A stretch of DNA of 64,000 bases from the NCBI RefSeq assembly GCF_000417875.1, contig NW_006920895.1, forward strand, positions 230,336 to 294,335. Direction: 5' to 3'. This document shows, piece after piece, positions 53,092-63,257 of the stretch. Every line of letters begins with the position of its first letter. Position 1 is the stretch's first letter. The DNA comes from Pseudozyma flocculosa PF-1 (Eukaryota > Basidiomycota > Ustilaginomycetes > Ustilaginales > Ustilaginaceae). Position numbers and translations under genes: made by a program. Under the pieces are notes generated by a model, which saw only the letters and a program-made list of their open reading frames with translations, ran no database searches and was not told the DNA's origin.

Positions 53092-56000
53092 ATGTCGGAT
53101 CGATCCGGCGGCCCAGACACGGCTGCGGGTGGCGGTGTCGCCGCTGCATCGCCGCCGCGGGTCATCCAGGGCGACCTATATCGCAACCGCAACCTTGGTT
53201 CGGCCCTCTCGCTGCGCAAGCACGACCTCGAAACCACGCCCGGATCAGCCGCCGCGCCCACCACCACCACCGCGGGCACTTTCACCAAGCTGCGCAACCT
53301 GAGCCAGCTACGCCTGTTCAGGGATGATGCGCATCCTGAGACGTCGCCCTCGCCCACTTCGCCGCGCTCCGCCCTGCCAGCATCGACCTCGTCGGGCCAG
53401 GTCAGCAACCGGAGCACGCTGGCCGAACTTCCCGCCGCCGCCGCCGCCGCCGACGCCGGACCCGCCGATGGGGGCAGCAAGCTCATCAAGCGGCGCTCCC
53501 GCCTACTCGATGCCTTCCGCTCCAAGCGGCCGCAGAGCACCTTTGAGGTGGTGCGCAAGCCCATCGGGCAGCGCAACAACAGCTCCAACTCGCAGCTCAA
53601 CCAGCCCTCGAGCGTAAAGGCGCCGGCGGCGAGCAGCGACCACGACCACGACGATGGCGCCGCGTCGGCCTTTGCCGTCGGCCCTCGTTCGGAGCTGGCC
53701 GAGGCGCAGAGGACGCGGACCGTGAGCGGGGCATCCGACTACCCTCGGCGCTCGACGTCCGGTCGCAACAGCAGCGCCTCGATCGCATCCGACTTTGAGC
53801 GCGAGCTCGCCACTCGCCCAGCAGAGGGGCAGCTGCACACGCGCGGAGCCCATCCGCCCTCGACGACAAAGACGCGGCGCCCCGGTCCAGGCCTGGGCCT
53901 GCCATTCGGCGCACGCCGGCACAGCGGCCTCGGCGTCGACTCGGCCGCCAGCAACTCGTCCAGAGCCGCCTCGCCCCTGCCCAGCCCGGGCGTCGACACC
54001 AGCGCCGGCACCTTCAGCCTGCACTCGTTCCGCAACGTCCGCAGCGCCAGCGACGCCTCAAAGGCCGAAGGCGCATCGAGCGTAAACGCCCGCAGGCAGA
54101 GCCTCTTGAACGGCGGCGAAGAGTTTGTCACGCCCACCGAAGAGCTCGTGCTGCCGTCTCCCTTTGCCGACGACGTCAAATCCCCCGCCAGCAACCGGAG
54201 CTCGGTGGTGCTGTCCCCGCCCCAGGTCAAGGCGGCCAGCCCGGCAAAGGCAGTCGGGGTGTCACCGTTCCAGAGCCAGAACAACAACAGCAGCATCTCG
54301 GTCGCCCGATTCCGCCAGGCGGCACGCAGCCGCAGCGAACTCGGCGGCCTCGGCGCTGCCGACGACGTTCGCGCCTCGACGCCGCGCCTCAACCTGGCCG
54401 ACCTGCAGGACCACGGCGAGAGGCTCCAGGGACCTAACCCGGCGTTTGCCAGCCCGCCGGCGGCCATGTCGCCGTCGCAGGAGCTGGCCGCCCTCGAGGC
54501 GGAGCTGTCGCAGGGTGGGCGCTCCACGCCCTTGCTCAAGTTGCTCAGGGAGAGGGAGGCTTCAGTCTCGCCGGCGCCCGGAACCNNNNNNNNNNNNNNN
54601 NNNNNNNNNNNNNNNNNNNNNNNNNNNNNNNNNNNNNNNNNNNNNNNNNNNNNNNNNNNNNNNNNNNNNNNNNNNNNNNNNNNNNNNNNNNNNNNNNNNN
54701 NNNNNNNNNNNNNNNNNNNNNNNNNNNNNNNNNNNNNNNNNNNNNNNNNNNNNNNNNNNNNNNNNNNNNNNNNNNNNNNNNNNNNNNNNNNNNNNNNNNN
54801 NNNNNNNNNNNNNNNNNNNNNNNNNNNNNNNNNNNNNNNNNNNNNNNNNNNNNNNNNNNNNNNNNNNNNNNNNNAGCGCGACCCGGGACGTCGCCTTCGT
54901 CCCCGACGCGCCGGCCCGACCGCGCGAGCGGGGCCTCTTCATCGTCGTCGAGGGACTCGACCGGGCCGGCAAGAGCACGCAGGTGGCCAGGCTGGCGGAC
55001 AAGCTCGGCGCAAAGGAGATCAAGTTCCCCGACCGCACCACCGCCATCGGCCAGATGATCAACTCGTACCTGGCCCAGACCAGCAACCTCGACGACAAGG
55101 CCATCCACCTGCTCTTCTCGGCCAACCGGTGGGAGTGCGTTCAGTCGATCCTGACCACGCTCGCAGAGGGCCAGAGCATCGTCTGCGACCGGTACGCCTT
55201 TTCGGGCATCGCCTACTCGTGCGCAAAGGGCCTCAGCTTCGACTGGTGCAAGGCGCCCGACGTCGGCCTACCCCTGCCGGACCTCACCGTCTTCCTCGAC
55301 CTGGACGCAGAGACCGCGGCCGCACGGGGCGGCTACGGCGAGGAGCGCTACGAGAAGAGGGAGTTTCAGGCCAAGGTGCGCGAGGCCTTCAAGCTGGTGT
55401 CGTCCGAGGTCAAGGACCACGGCGGCAAGTGGGCGACGGTCAACGCGGCGGGCTCCCTCGACGACGTCACGCGCGAGATCCACAAGGTGGTGGTGCAGTC
55501 GACGGCAACCATCGACCTGCGCGTCGGAGAGGTGGGCCGGCTGTTCATCGACAGCAGGGCCACCGCCGCGCCGCCTCCCCCTGCCGCGCGCGAGGAGCCG
55601 GTCGACTGGCGCAAGCGGCAGAGCATCGACGGGCTCGCATCGCTCGGGAACGGCTCGCTCTTGCGCCACTTCCGGTCCGGATCCAACAACGCCAGCGGGA
55701 CGATGCCGCAGCCGGCGGAGACCAAGGCGACGAGCCCGAGCTACGCCGACCAGCTCGCAGCGATGCGATCCGCGGCGGCCGGCACGTTTACCGGGCTCTT
55801 TGGCTCGCAGGCGGATGCGGACAGGTCGTCGGGCCTTGGGCTTGAGCCGAACCCAACGACATCGGCCGTCGCCGCCGCAGCCGCTGCCAAGGGCCAGGGT
55901 GTCGACTCGGACCGGGTGCTGGCCAGCTACAACGCCGCGCATCCCGGTCGCAGGATGACGCTCGTCGAGATGATCGACCAGATCGAGGCTGGACGAAGCC

Positions 56001-57634
56001 CCGATTCTGCGCCCATCAACCTGCCGCCACCTTCGCAGCCCTGGGTTGCCGCCGAACGGCCGCCACCGCGCTCGAGGACGAGCTCGCACAGCGGTGTCGC
56101 CGCAACGCAGCCCGCCAGCGGACCGGCGCCCGCCATCGAGGCCGCCGTCCTGGCCAACGCAGCAAACGGCGAGAGATTCCCTTCCACGTTCGCCCTGGGC
56201 AACCGCTCTCGACGGAGCCTCAACGTCTCGGACATCGCGCAACCCGCTGCCACCACCGCCAACAACGACAAGAACCGCCGGCGGACGGGCAGCGAATCGT
56301 CCGACGACGATGCGGAAGGCGAAGACTCGGACAGCGCACCCGTCGCGAAGCGTGCTGCCCCGCCGCAATCCGCGGCGCCTTCACGTGCGGTGCCGCTGGT
56401 CTCGCCCAGCCCACAGCGGGCCACGAGCATCTCGCAAAAGACATCGACCACCCTCGAGTCGGCGATCAGCACGCCTGCGACCGAGGAAGACGACGACTCT
56501 CCGCTCGGTCTTGCCGCCGGCCATGGCAAGAGGATCAATGTCGCCGCCCCGTCTGCCGCGGCCTCTATCGAGCCGTCAAAGGTGACCAGCACCTCCTCGC
56601 GAGGTCCTGCCGCTGGCCAGCAGGGACTCGCTCGGCCTGCGCTGGATGCACGCAAGAGCTCAGCGTCGCCAGCGTCGCGACCGGCATCACGACCGCAGTC
56701 GACGTCGCCTGCGCCACCGCCGCCGTCGTCGTCGGGCATGCCGAGCTCTCCTCACCTCTACCAGCCCATGCCCGGCAGCGAGGCTCACCAGCTCAGCTCG
56801 CAGCAGCTGGCCATGCTGGCCGCCCAGCAGCAACAGCAGCAGCAGATGCAGCAGATGGAGATGCAGCAGCAGTACATGCAGCGCTACATGGCCGCCGCCG
56901 CGTCGTCGATGCACCAGGACCCCGTGGTGATGCAGCGGATGCACGCACAGGCCCAGGCCCAGGCGCATTACCAGTACCAGTACCAGCTGATGCTGATGCA
57001 GCAGCAGCAGCACCACTTTTTCGCCCACGGCGCCGGGAGCAGCATCTACGGCGGCAGCGAGATTGGCACCGGGCCGCGGCAGCAGCCGTTGGCGGCGTTC
57101 ATGCAGCCAGGCGTCGGGATGCCCCACTCGTCGAGCATGTCCGAGTACGGCGGCGGTGGCGGTGGCGGAGGCGGGAGGAGGAGCGGGCAGCTGCACTCGC
57201 GGACTCGGAGCAGCAGCAGCGGGCTCAACGTCCTGCACGAAGGCGGGGCAGCGCAGCCCTCGGCGGTGGCGGGTCGCGGTGCATCGCCTTCGTCGTCGCC
57301 GCAGCCGCCGATGCTATCGATGATGATGGCCGCACCGCCGCCGCAGGCATCGTCTTCGTCGGCGGCTGCTGCTGCTCCGTCCTCGCCGTCGCACGCGCAG
57401 CACAGCTTCCTGATGGCCGCACCGCCCCCCTTTTTCCCCTACGGCTTCTCCCGACCGGGCCCGTCGGGTGCCCAGAGCGAGGTTGGCACCTCGACGGCGC
57501 CTAGATCCCGTCGTTCAGCTCGATCCTCGACTGCTGCTGCTGCTGCTCCAGGTGCCGTGGGTGCGGGCGCTATGGGTCCACCACCGGTCCCCAACGGCGG
57601 ATCGAGGCTGTCAAATGGGCGGGTCGACCACTAG
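53092..57634 (+). CDS. CDC8: dTMP kinase domain within a long disordered protein (probable fusion; gap of 289 N)
   Basis: The ATG at 53092 opens a Ser/Arg/Pro-rich disordered region of about 498 residues up to the gap (54586-54874). Right of the gap a complete thymidylate kinase is readable: FIVVEGLDRAGKSTQ (P-loop), KFPDRTTAIGQMI, HLLFSANRWE, CDRYAFSGIAYS, DWCKAPDVGLPLPD and GYGEERYEKREFQ (LID). It converts dTMP to dTDP. The frame then stays open for about 660 more residues with no stop or obvious splice signal: Ala/Ser-rich, LASYNAAHPGRRMTLVEMID near 55920, a Gln-rich segment (56826-57012) and a Gly/Ser tail. The usual enzyme is about 210 residues. The frames left and right of the gap differ by one, which means little since gap length is nominal. 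The N-terminal part could be a separate gene if a stop lies in the gap. Confidence 0.8.
54586..54874. other. Assembly gap (289 N) in dTMP kinase gene
   Basis: Unsequenced run directly upstream of the dTMP kinase domain. Whether it holds coding sequence, an intron or a gene boundary cannot be seen. Confidence 0.98.
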
Positions 57635-58217
57635 AGCGGCAGCGGCAGCGGCCGCGCCTGCACCTTCCCGGATCCTGTCCTTCGTCGGTCCCTTTTTGTT
57701 GAACAGTGCCTACCACCGCCACAGTCCCTTCTCGACCGGTCAACACGAGGAATGCCAACTTGCCCCCTGCCTGCCTGCCTGATCCTCCCGATTCTCCGTT
57801 GCCCGTCTGCCTTGCCGTGCCATGCCGCTACGCCTGCACGCCGCAAAGACGTCTGCTCGCAGCGGTGAAAACGCCCGTACAGACAACAGTCTAGGGGGAG
57901 AAGGATGGGGACGAGGGAGGAGCTCGGTGGCCACAGGCAGGCGTCAGACTCGTCGGCCAGCCTCAGGGTCCAGCTCCGACTGCCGACTCCCGACAAGGGG
58001 GAGGTGAGGGTGACGACGCCCGGCCTCCTCGTCGTCCTCCTCCACCTGCCACCAAGCTCCAGCTCCAGCCCAAGCTTCTGCCCTGCCTTGCTCTCGCATT
58101 CACCATACGACCCCCCGGCCTGTTTGCACAAGATCTGACAGAGACCGTCGCCACTAATTTGGCCGCACAGCACGACGTTTCGACACTGTCTCGACCGCGA
58201 CGCCGCATCCCGCCGCC
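57635..58217. other. Intergenic region dTMP kinase to PAC1-like gene
   Basis: Tandem spacer of 583 bp. Apart from a short CTGCC run (about 57764-57782) I see nothing notable and no gene. Confidence 0.5.
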
Positions 58218-59411
58218 ATGAACTGGGACCCGCTTTCGAGGGAGGCCGCTCCGCCGCGATACCAGGTCGAGTCAGGCTCCGAAGACGAAGACGACCACGC
58301 GGACCTCACGTCGTCCCTCGAACAGAGAGAGCAGCACACGATCACCATCGAGCTCGACGGTGCGGCGGCCAGCGCGACGTCTGCGGGTCGCGAGCTCGTC
58401 GTCCTCGTGGCAGGCGCAGGCAAGGCCTGGCTGACCTCCCGAGGTGCGCCAGCAGAAGGCGGTCGCCTTCGCTACGGCCAGGACCAGGTGAGTGCCTCGT
58501 GTCGCCCTTCCCTCTTGCAAACTCGCACCGGAGATGGGGCTGACTTGTCCCCCCCTCTTGCGCGTCCACGCTCGTGCCCCGTGCCGTTGCAGCAAGCAAG
58601 CGTACACGTCCCCGCCGATGCCTCGCAGCCTGCTGAGCTATTCCTGATGCCGTCGGCGGCGCTGCCACAGACAAGACTGGCACAGGTCGCCGGCTTGGTC
58701 CTCGACAGGCTCGCGCCAAAGAGGTGAGCATCGTTCGCCCTGTACTGCTGCCAGCTCGTCGGTCGGCGCTTCCCGCTCACTCGCCTCCCGTCCTCCTCCT
58801 CTGCGCCTGCTCCTTACTCCCCTCTCGCCAGCCTCGTCGTCGTCGACTCGTACAGCCCCGCCGCGTACGGCTACCATCGGTCGCCGCAGCAGAACCAAGG
58901 CGACCGCGTCCGCTTCCTGCACTCGGGCGACTTTGAGGCGCAACGCATCGCAGCGGATTGGGAGCCACTCGAGGCACCCGATGCCGTGATCGGCGCGTCG
59001 GCCGCCCTCGTCTCTGCCGTGAGTGCACCTCGTGCTTCAATCTGGTCTGCGCGACGTGTCGCTGTCTGCCCGCTGACCATCTACCCACCCACCTCGTGCC
59101 GCTCTTCTGTGCGTCTGCAGGCTGCGCTGCGCGGGGTACCGGTCCTGCTAGTCCAGGTACCAGACAAGGGGCCGCAGAGCCACGCGCAACTCTACGGATC
59201 CGGCCAGGGCGCGCGGTACACCGAGGCGGCGCAGCTCGAGGGGTCGAGCCTCGAGGCCATCGATGCCGTCGTTGGGCCAGGCAGGTCGGCCAAGCGGGTC
59301 GCGGCTGGCGCTGCCGGTGCCGGCCATGCGCCTTCCCTGCTCGACTTTGTCGCTCGGCGGCGCCCCGCACTGCCTCGCGGTAGCCTCGGCGACGGCGGCA
59401 TGTACATGTAG
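58218..59411 (+). CDS. PAC1-like proteasome assembly chaperone
   Basis: Four exons: 58218-58487, 58593-58723, 58832-59018, 59121-59411; phases agree and introns of 102-108 bp have GTGAG donors and AG acceptors; 292 residues in total, close to the usual length of proteasome assembly chaperone 1. The N-terminus is acidic (SGSEDEDDHADL), then strands HTITIELDGAA and ELVVLVAGAGKAW, an exon with LFLMPSAALPQTRLAQVAGL, LVVVDSYSPAAYG, and a C-terminal AALRGVPVLLVQVPDKGP segment like the IPAILY strand of PAC1. The protein ends GGMYM, a hydrophobic-Tyr-X tail of the kind PAC1 and other chaperones use to dock on the 20S alpha ring. The identification rests on fold order, length and tail, not on strong sequence identity, so it is moderate. 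Confidence 0.72.
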
Positions 59412-61784
59412 GTATGTCCGGTCGAGAGACGGGTTGGAATGGTGTGGACGAGCAGGACCGAGGTCGAAGACTAGAAGCGAGCTTGTAGAGATGGCGAAAA
59501 GGCCCCTGAAAATACAGTCGAAATGGGGGCTCAGCCAGCATCGTTCCCCCACGCCGGTCGACCAGGTCTTTCGCACGAGCCACGAGCTCAGAACTCGCGA
59601 CGAGCGCCGTAGTCATCACTTGGCTCTGCCGGTGGCCCCCTCTTCAGGCCGGCAGCATCGACGACGGCCAGCCGGCATGCGCTGTCAGCTTCTGTCGAAC
59701 GTAAGTAGGTCAGTATCGCATGGCCGCTCAAGATGTGACAGGGGCGAGGATGGGGGGTCGACCCTCGTTTCGGCTCGTGCCGGTCTCGCTCCACAGCCTC
59801 GTCGGCATACCAGAGGAGCGAGACCATGCCGTGCCATGCCGTTGTGCGCGGGCCTTGTGGTCGGCATTGATCCAGATTGGGGAGACCAGCGTGAGAAAGG
59901 CATGGCGTGGCCTGGCGTGGCCTGGCTTGCGCTGCATCGGCATCGACCCGATCAAGGCTGAGGACGGGCGGAACCGAATCGGGCGGAGGGGAACGGTGCA
60001 CCAGAGATCCGGGCGGAGCCGACATCAAGGCACCGACGTAGCTCCCTCTGTCTCGCAAGACGCCGCGATCAGCTCTGCCCTGCGCTGCGGAGGGGAGAGC
60101 TGACGGTCGCTTTGAAATTCACCGAAGCAGAAGCTCGCGTGGCTTGCCAGAGGCCGACGTACTGTACGCTTCCACGGCCCAACCTCGACGGCGCGATTTC
60201 TGTTCGAGTTTCAACGCCATCGAATTTCCAGCCTGGCGGCAATCACGCGCCGGGCTGAAGAGGAGGCGGGGACGTCGCGGCGGCGGCGGCGGCGGCTGGA
60301 CATGTGGGATGGACCTTTGTGCACCATCATCGCCGTCTCTGCCGCCGCCGCCGCCGGGGACGGGGACGGGCCCCCTCATTCAGAAGAGGGCGACGGAGCG
60401 CGGAGCGAGGTGAAGAGCGGGGAGAAGGATGAAAATAGCAGCATCGCCCGGTCATCGACCGTCGAGCCGGGGGTTTCGAGGGACCACCGATCGACGCCGG
60501 ACCAACACCGAGACGGCCACCAGCTTGACGAATCTCTTGCTTCCCTTTCACGAAGTCGAGTCGAGCTCAGCGACGTAAGCAGTACTGTGTACGGTACGAC
60601 CCGTCCGTTGTTCTGGACGTATGTGGACCCCCGAACCTACGTTTTGTGGTTCGCTCGGCAAGAGCCACCAGGCAAAGGCCGAGGGGGACAAGCACAAAGC
60701 GCTACAGTACGCAACGGGGCGGGGCAGCGCAGGTCAGGCGAGCGCAGGCCGCAGGATCTTCCGTGACGATCAATGAGAAGCCCGGCCGGTGCACGGTGCG
60801 GGTCCTCGGATGCGGCTCTCGGTCGTCCTTTCTGGCTGACCTGGCAACCTCGGGAAATCGAGGAACGGGCGGGCGCCCTCGATGTCAGTACGCAGCTCGC
60901 TGTAGTCATCTGGCCAGGTGTGTATGTACGGGTAGCGGCAGCAGAGTAAGGAACCCAAACGAACGGTGATCGACGATGGTGCGGTCCGCTCCCGAGGTAC
61001 CCTCGAAAGGCAACCTCTCGTAGGAGCAAGCTGGGAAGCCCGATTACGACTTCCCTACCATACGCCTTCCGCGGCGGCCGGCCCCTCGAAATCGTCGCGT
61101 GGGGATTGGGGAGGGCCCTCCTGGTGTTCGCCGGCGGCTGTTCGGCTGCGCCGAGTGGAAAGCACCGCCAACTCAGCATCGTCCACATCCTCCGAGCTCG
61201 CGTGCGCCGTACGAGTGGCCCCCCTTTCAACATCTTCCGTCGAGATCGCATTGCCCTCGAAGTTCCTCTCGCCAACGGACTCAGCTACGGTAGAAACTTA
61301 CGCCCACGACCGCTCGTGGCACCACCTGGCTGGACCCGTAGCCCCGCTTCAGGAACTCGACCTGCCATCGCTCCGACGACGAGCCAGGATCGGTGTGAAA
61401 GAATTTTTCGAGGTAATCGTCGCGCGCTCGGACAACGCTCGCACGGCAGGCGAGCTGGTTGGCGGTGACCTACTTACTGGCAGCCCGCCGGTCGTTCGGG
61501 AGGTCCGACCGTTCGAGGGCCAATTCGCCGTCGTCTGGAGTCGGAGCGAGCTTCTGTGCGGCCCGGCCAGGTTAGCACGACCAAGCCAGGCGGCTCCGTT
61601 GCCTGGCCTCGCCCCCCCGAACGACCCACGGGCCAAGTGATGTCGATAGGAACGCCTTGGAAGGCCAAGGCTTGCATCTCATGTAGCGTGACATCCCGGA
61701 AGAACAAGCGTCTCTTCCACCGTGGAGTCGGGAAACGCAATGCAGCGAGCGCTGACACCGGCAAACTGTTGTCACGGGCACGCA

Positions 61785-61786
<2 letters not shown>

Positions 61787-61821
<35 letters not shown>
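61787..61821. repeat. (CAGG)8 tetranucleotide repeat
   Basis: Eight tandem CAGG units in the gene-sparse region. Confidence 0.92.
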
Positions 61822-62447
61822 ACGCTGGGAGAGCTTTGGGGACCACGTTGAAAGACCGAGCCCTGTCCTGTCCTAGCTGTCCTGTCTCTGTCTCTGACGG
61901 GCAAGACAAGCAAAGCATTCGACAGAGTTGATCAGCGGTTGATCTCTTTGCTCGGCCGATCCGCCAGCCATGGTGCTCCAAGAGAGCGCTGACTGCCCTT
62001 CAACACCAAGAAATCACGACGAGGGCGTGTGAAACATGGCGCTGAAATGTGACTCTGCCCGCCCGCGACTCGATGGGGCAGGAGCGGGAATGAGATCGAG
62101 CGTCGACGCCGCTTCTTACCGCCACCACCACAACCCAACGCCGCTGCGCTGCCGGCTTGACCCGCCGCTCAGACCCACGCGAGCGAGGTCACGGCACAGC
62201 CGGTACAGTACAGTAGCCCAAACCATCTGATCGATGGGGTGGGTCCCCTCTTTTCCGGGGCCTCGGACGCACCTCGACGGCCAGCCTCGCCTCGCTCGCG
62301 CGACAGCCCGGCAAGTCGCCCGATGCTCTCATGCTGCTTGAAAGTTGCCAGGTCCCTCGTTTTGAGGGGACCGGGGCCTCCCCTGCGGTACTTGCCCCTA
62401 CTGTACGCTACCGTCGATCGGTCTCCGGTGCGGCTCGGTGCGCCCGG

Positions 62448-62472
62448 CCTGGCTGGCTGGCTGGCTGGCTGG
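62448..62472. repeat. (GGCT)n tetranucleotide repeat
   Basis: About five to six tandem GGCT units, about 430 bp upstream of the DPBB gene. Confidence 0.85.
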
Positions 62473-62737
62473 AAGAAAAAATCTTGAGAGCCGCCTGCTC
62501 GTTGCTTTGCCGCCGCCGATCCGCCCCCACGCGCCATCTTTGACAGGTGTTGCGCCCCGCCCCCGACCCGCCCGCCCGGCCGCGCGCGCACCCGCCCGAC
62601 GTCGGACGGACGGTCCCACCGCCGTGTCCTCCCCACCGCCGTACAGGATGCAGGCTTGTGGGCGGCCTGGATGTACGGGAACACCAGCATCGCTGCAGCG
62701 GTCGTCTGCTGTAGGCCAAGTCGAGGGCTGCCGGCCC

Positions 62738-62743
62738 TATAAG
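62738..62743 (+). promoter_or_regulatory. TATA box of the secreted DPBB gene
   Basis: TATAAG within CTATAAGAG, 163 bp upstream of the ATG at 62901. It is followed by a CT-rich leader (about 62823-62880) ending CACC...AAG before the ATG, the layout of a strongly expressed fungal gene. Confidence 0.65.
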
Positions 62744-62900
62744 AGCGCCGGTCGAGACGGTCCAGTACCGATCTCATCTCCCATCAACTCACATCCCTGC
62801 CAAGTCAACACACCTCTAGCACTCCCACTCTCTCCCTCTCTCTCTCTACGAGCCTACACACTCTCCCTCTCTCTCACACACACCTCACACCATCTCCAAG

Positions 62901-63257
62901 ATGCAGTTCACCACGCTCGCCGTCACCCTCTTTGCCGCCGCCAGCGCCGTCGTTGCCGCTCCGCTCGAGCGCCGCGACGGTGGCCAGGCCACCTACTTCT
63001 ACCAGGGCGGCAACCCGGGCGCGTGCGGCAACTACCACTCGGACGACGACCGCATCGTCGCCGTCAACTCGGCGCAGTACAACCAGGGCCTGTGCGGCAA
63101 GTCGATCTGGATCAACCACAACGGCAACACGGTCGAGGCCAAGGTCGCCGACGAGTGCCCCACGTGCGCATGGGGCGACCTCGACCTCTCGGTCGGCGCC
63201 TTCAAGGCCCTCGCCAACATGGACCAGGGTCAGGTCCCCATCTCCTGGAACATGTAA
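62901..63257 (+). CDS. Small secreted double-psi beta-barrel protein (RlpA/expansin-like, barwin-related)
   Basis: A 118-residue single-exon protein. The first about 20 residues (MQFTTLAVTLFAAASAVVAA) form a signal peptide, followed by PLERRDGG, with a possible Kex2-type site after ERR. The mature domain has GQATYFYQGGNPGACGNYHS, DDRIVAVNSAQYNQG, CGKSIWINHNGNTVEAKVAD, CPTCAWGDLDLSVGAFKALA and QVPISWNM, the pattern of the fungal RlpA-like/DPBB family, with four Cys placed for two disulfides and the conserved Asp in VADEC and DLDLS. These proteins are cell-wall associated or apoplastic; some plant-associated fungi secrete them during infection, but no role can be read here. A TATA box and CT-rich leader precede it. 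Confidence 0.93.
   Translation: MQFTTLAVTLFAAASAVVAAPLERRDGGQATYFYQGGNPGACGNYHSDDDRIVAVNSAQYNQGLCGKSIWINHNGNTVEAKVADECPTCAWGDLDLSVGAFKALANMDQGQVPISWNM

Larger units (their letters stand above)
59412..62900. other. 3.5-kb gene-sparse region
   Basis: No gene can be supported with confidence. An open frame without an ATG start runs about 60966-61640 on the + strand (about 224 codons); from about 61190 it has moderately protein-like composition (SVEIALPSKFLSPTDSAT, RIGVKEFFEVIVARSDN), but its codon third positions are less G/C-biased than the real genes and it has no recognised relative. It could be a decayed gene or an exon of an unrecognised one. The region also holds tandem GGCGTGGCCT decamers (about 59905-59925), CAGG and GGCT tetramer arrays and, at its right end, the promoter of the secreted DPBB gene. 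Confidence 0.4.
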
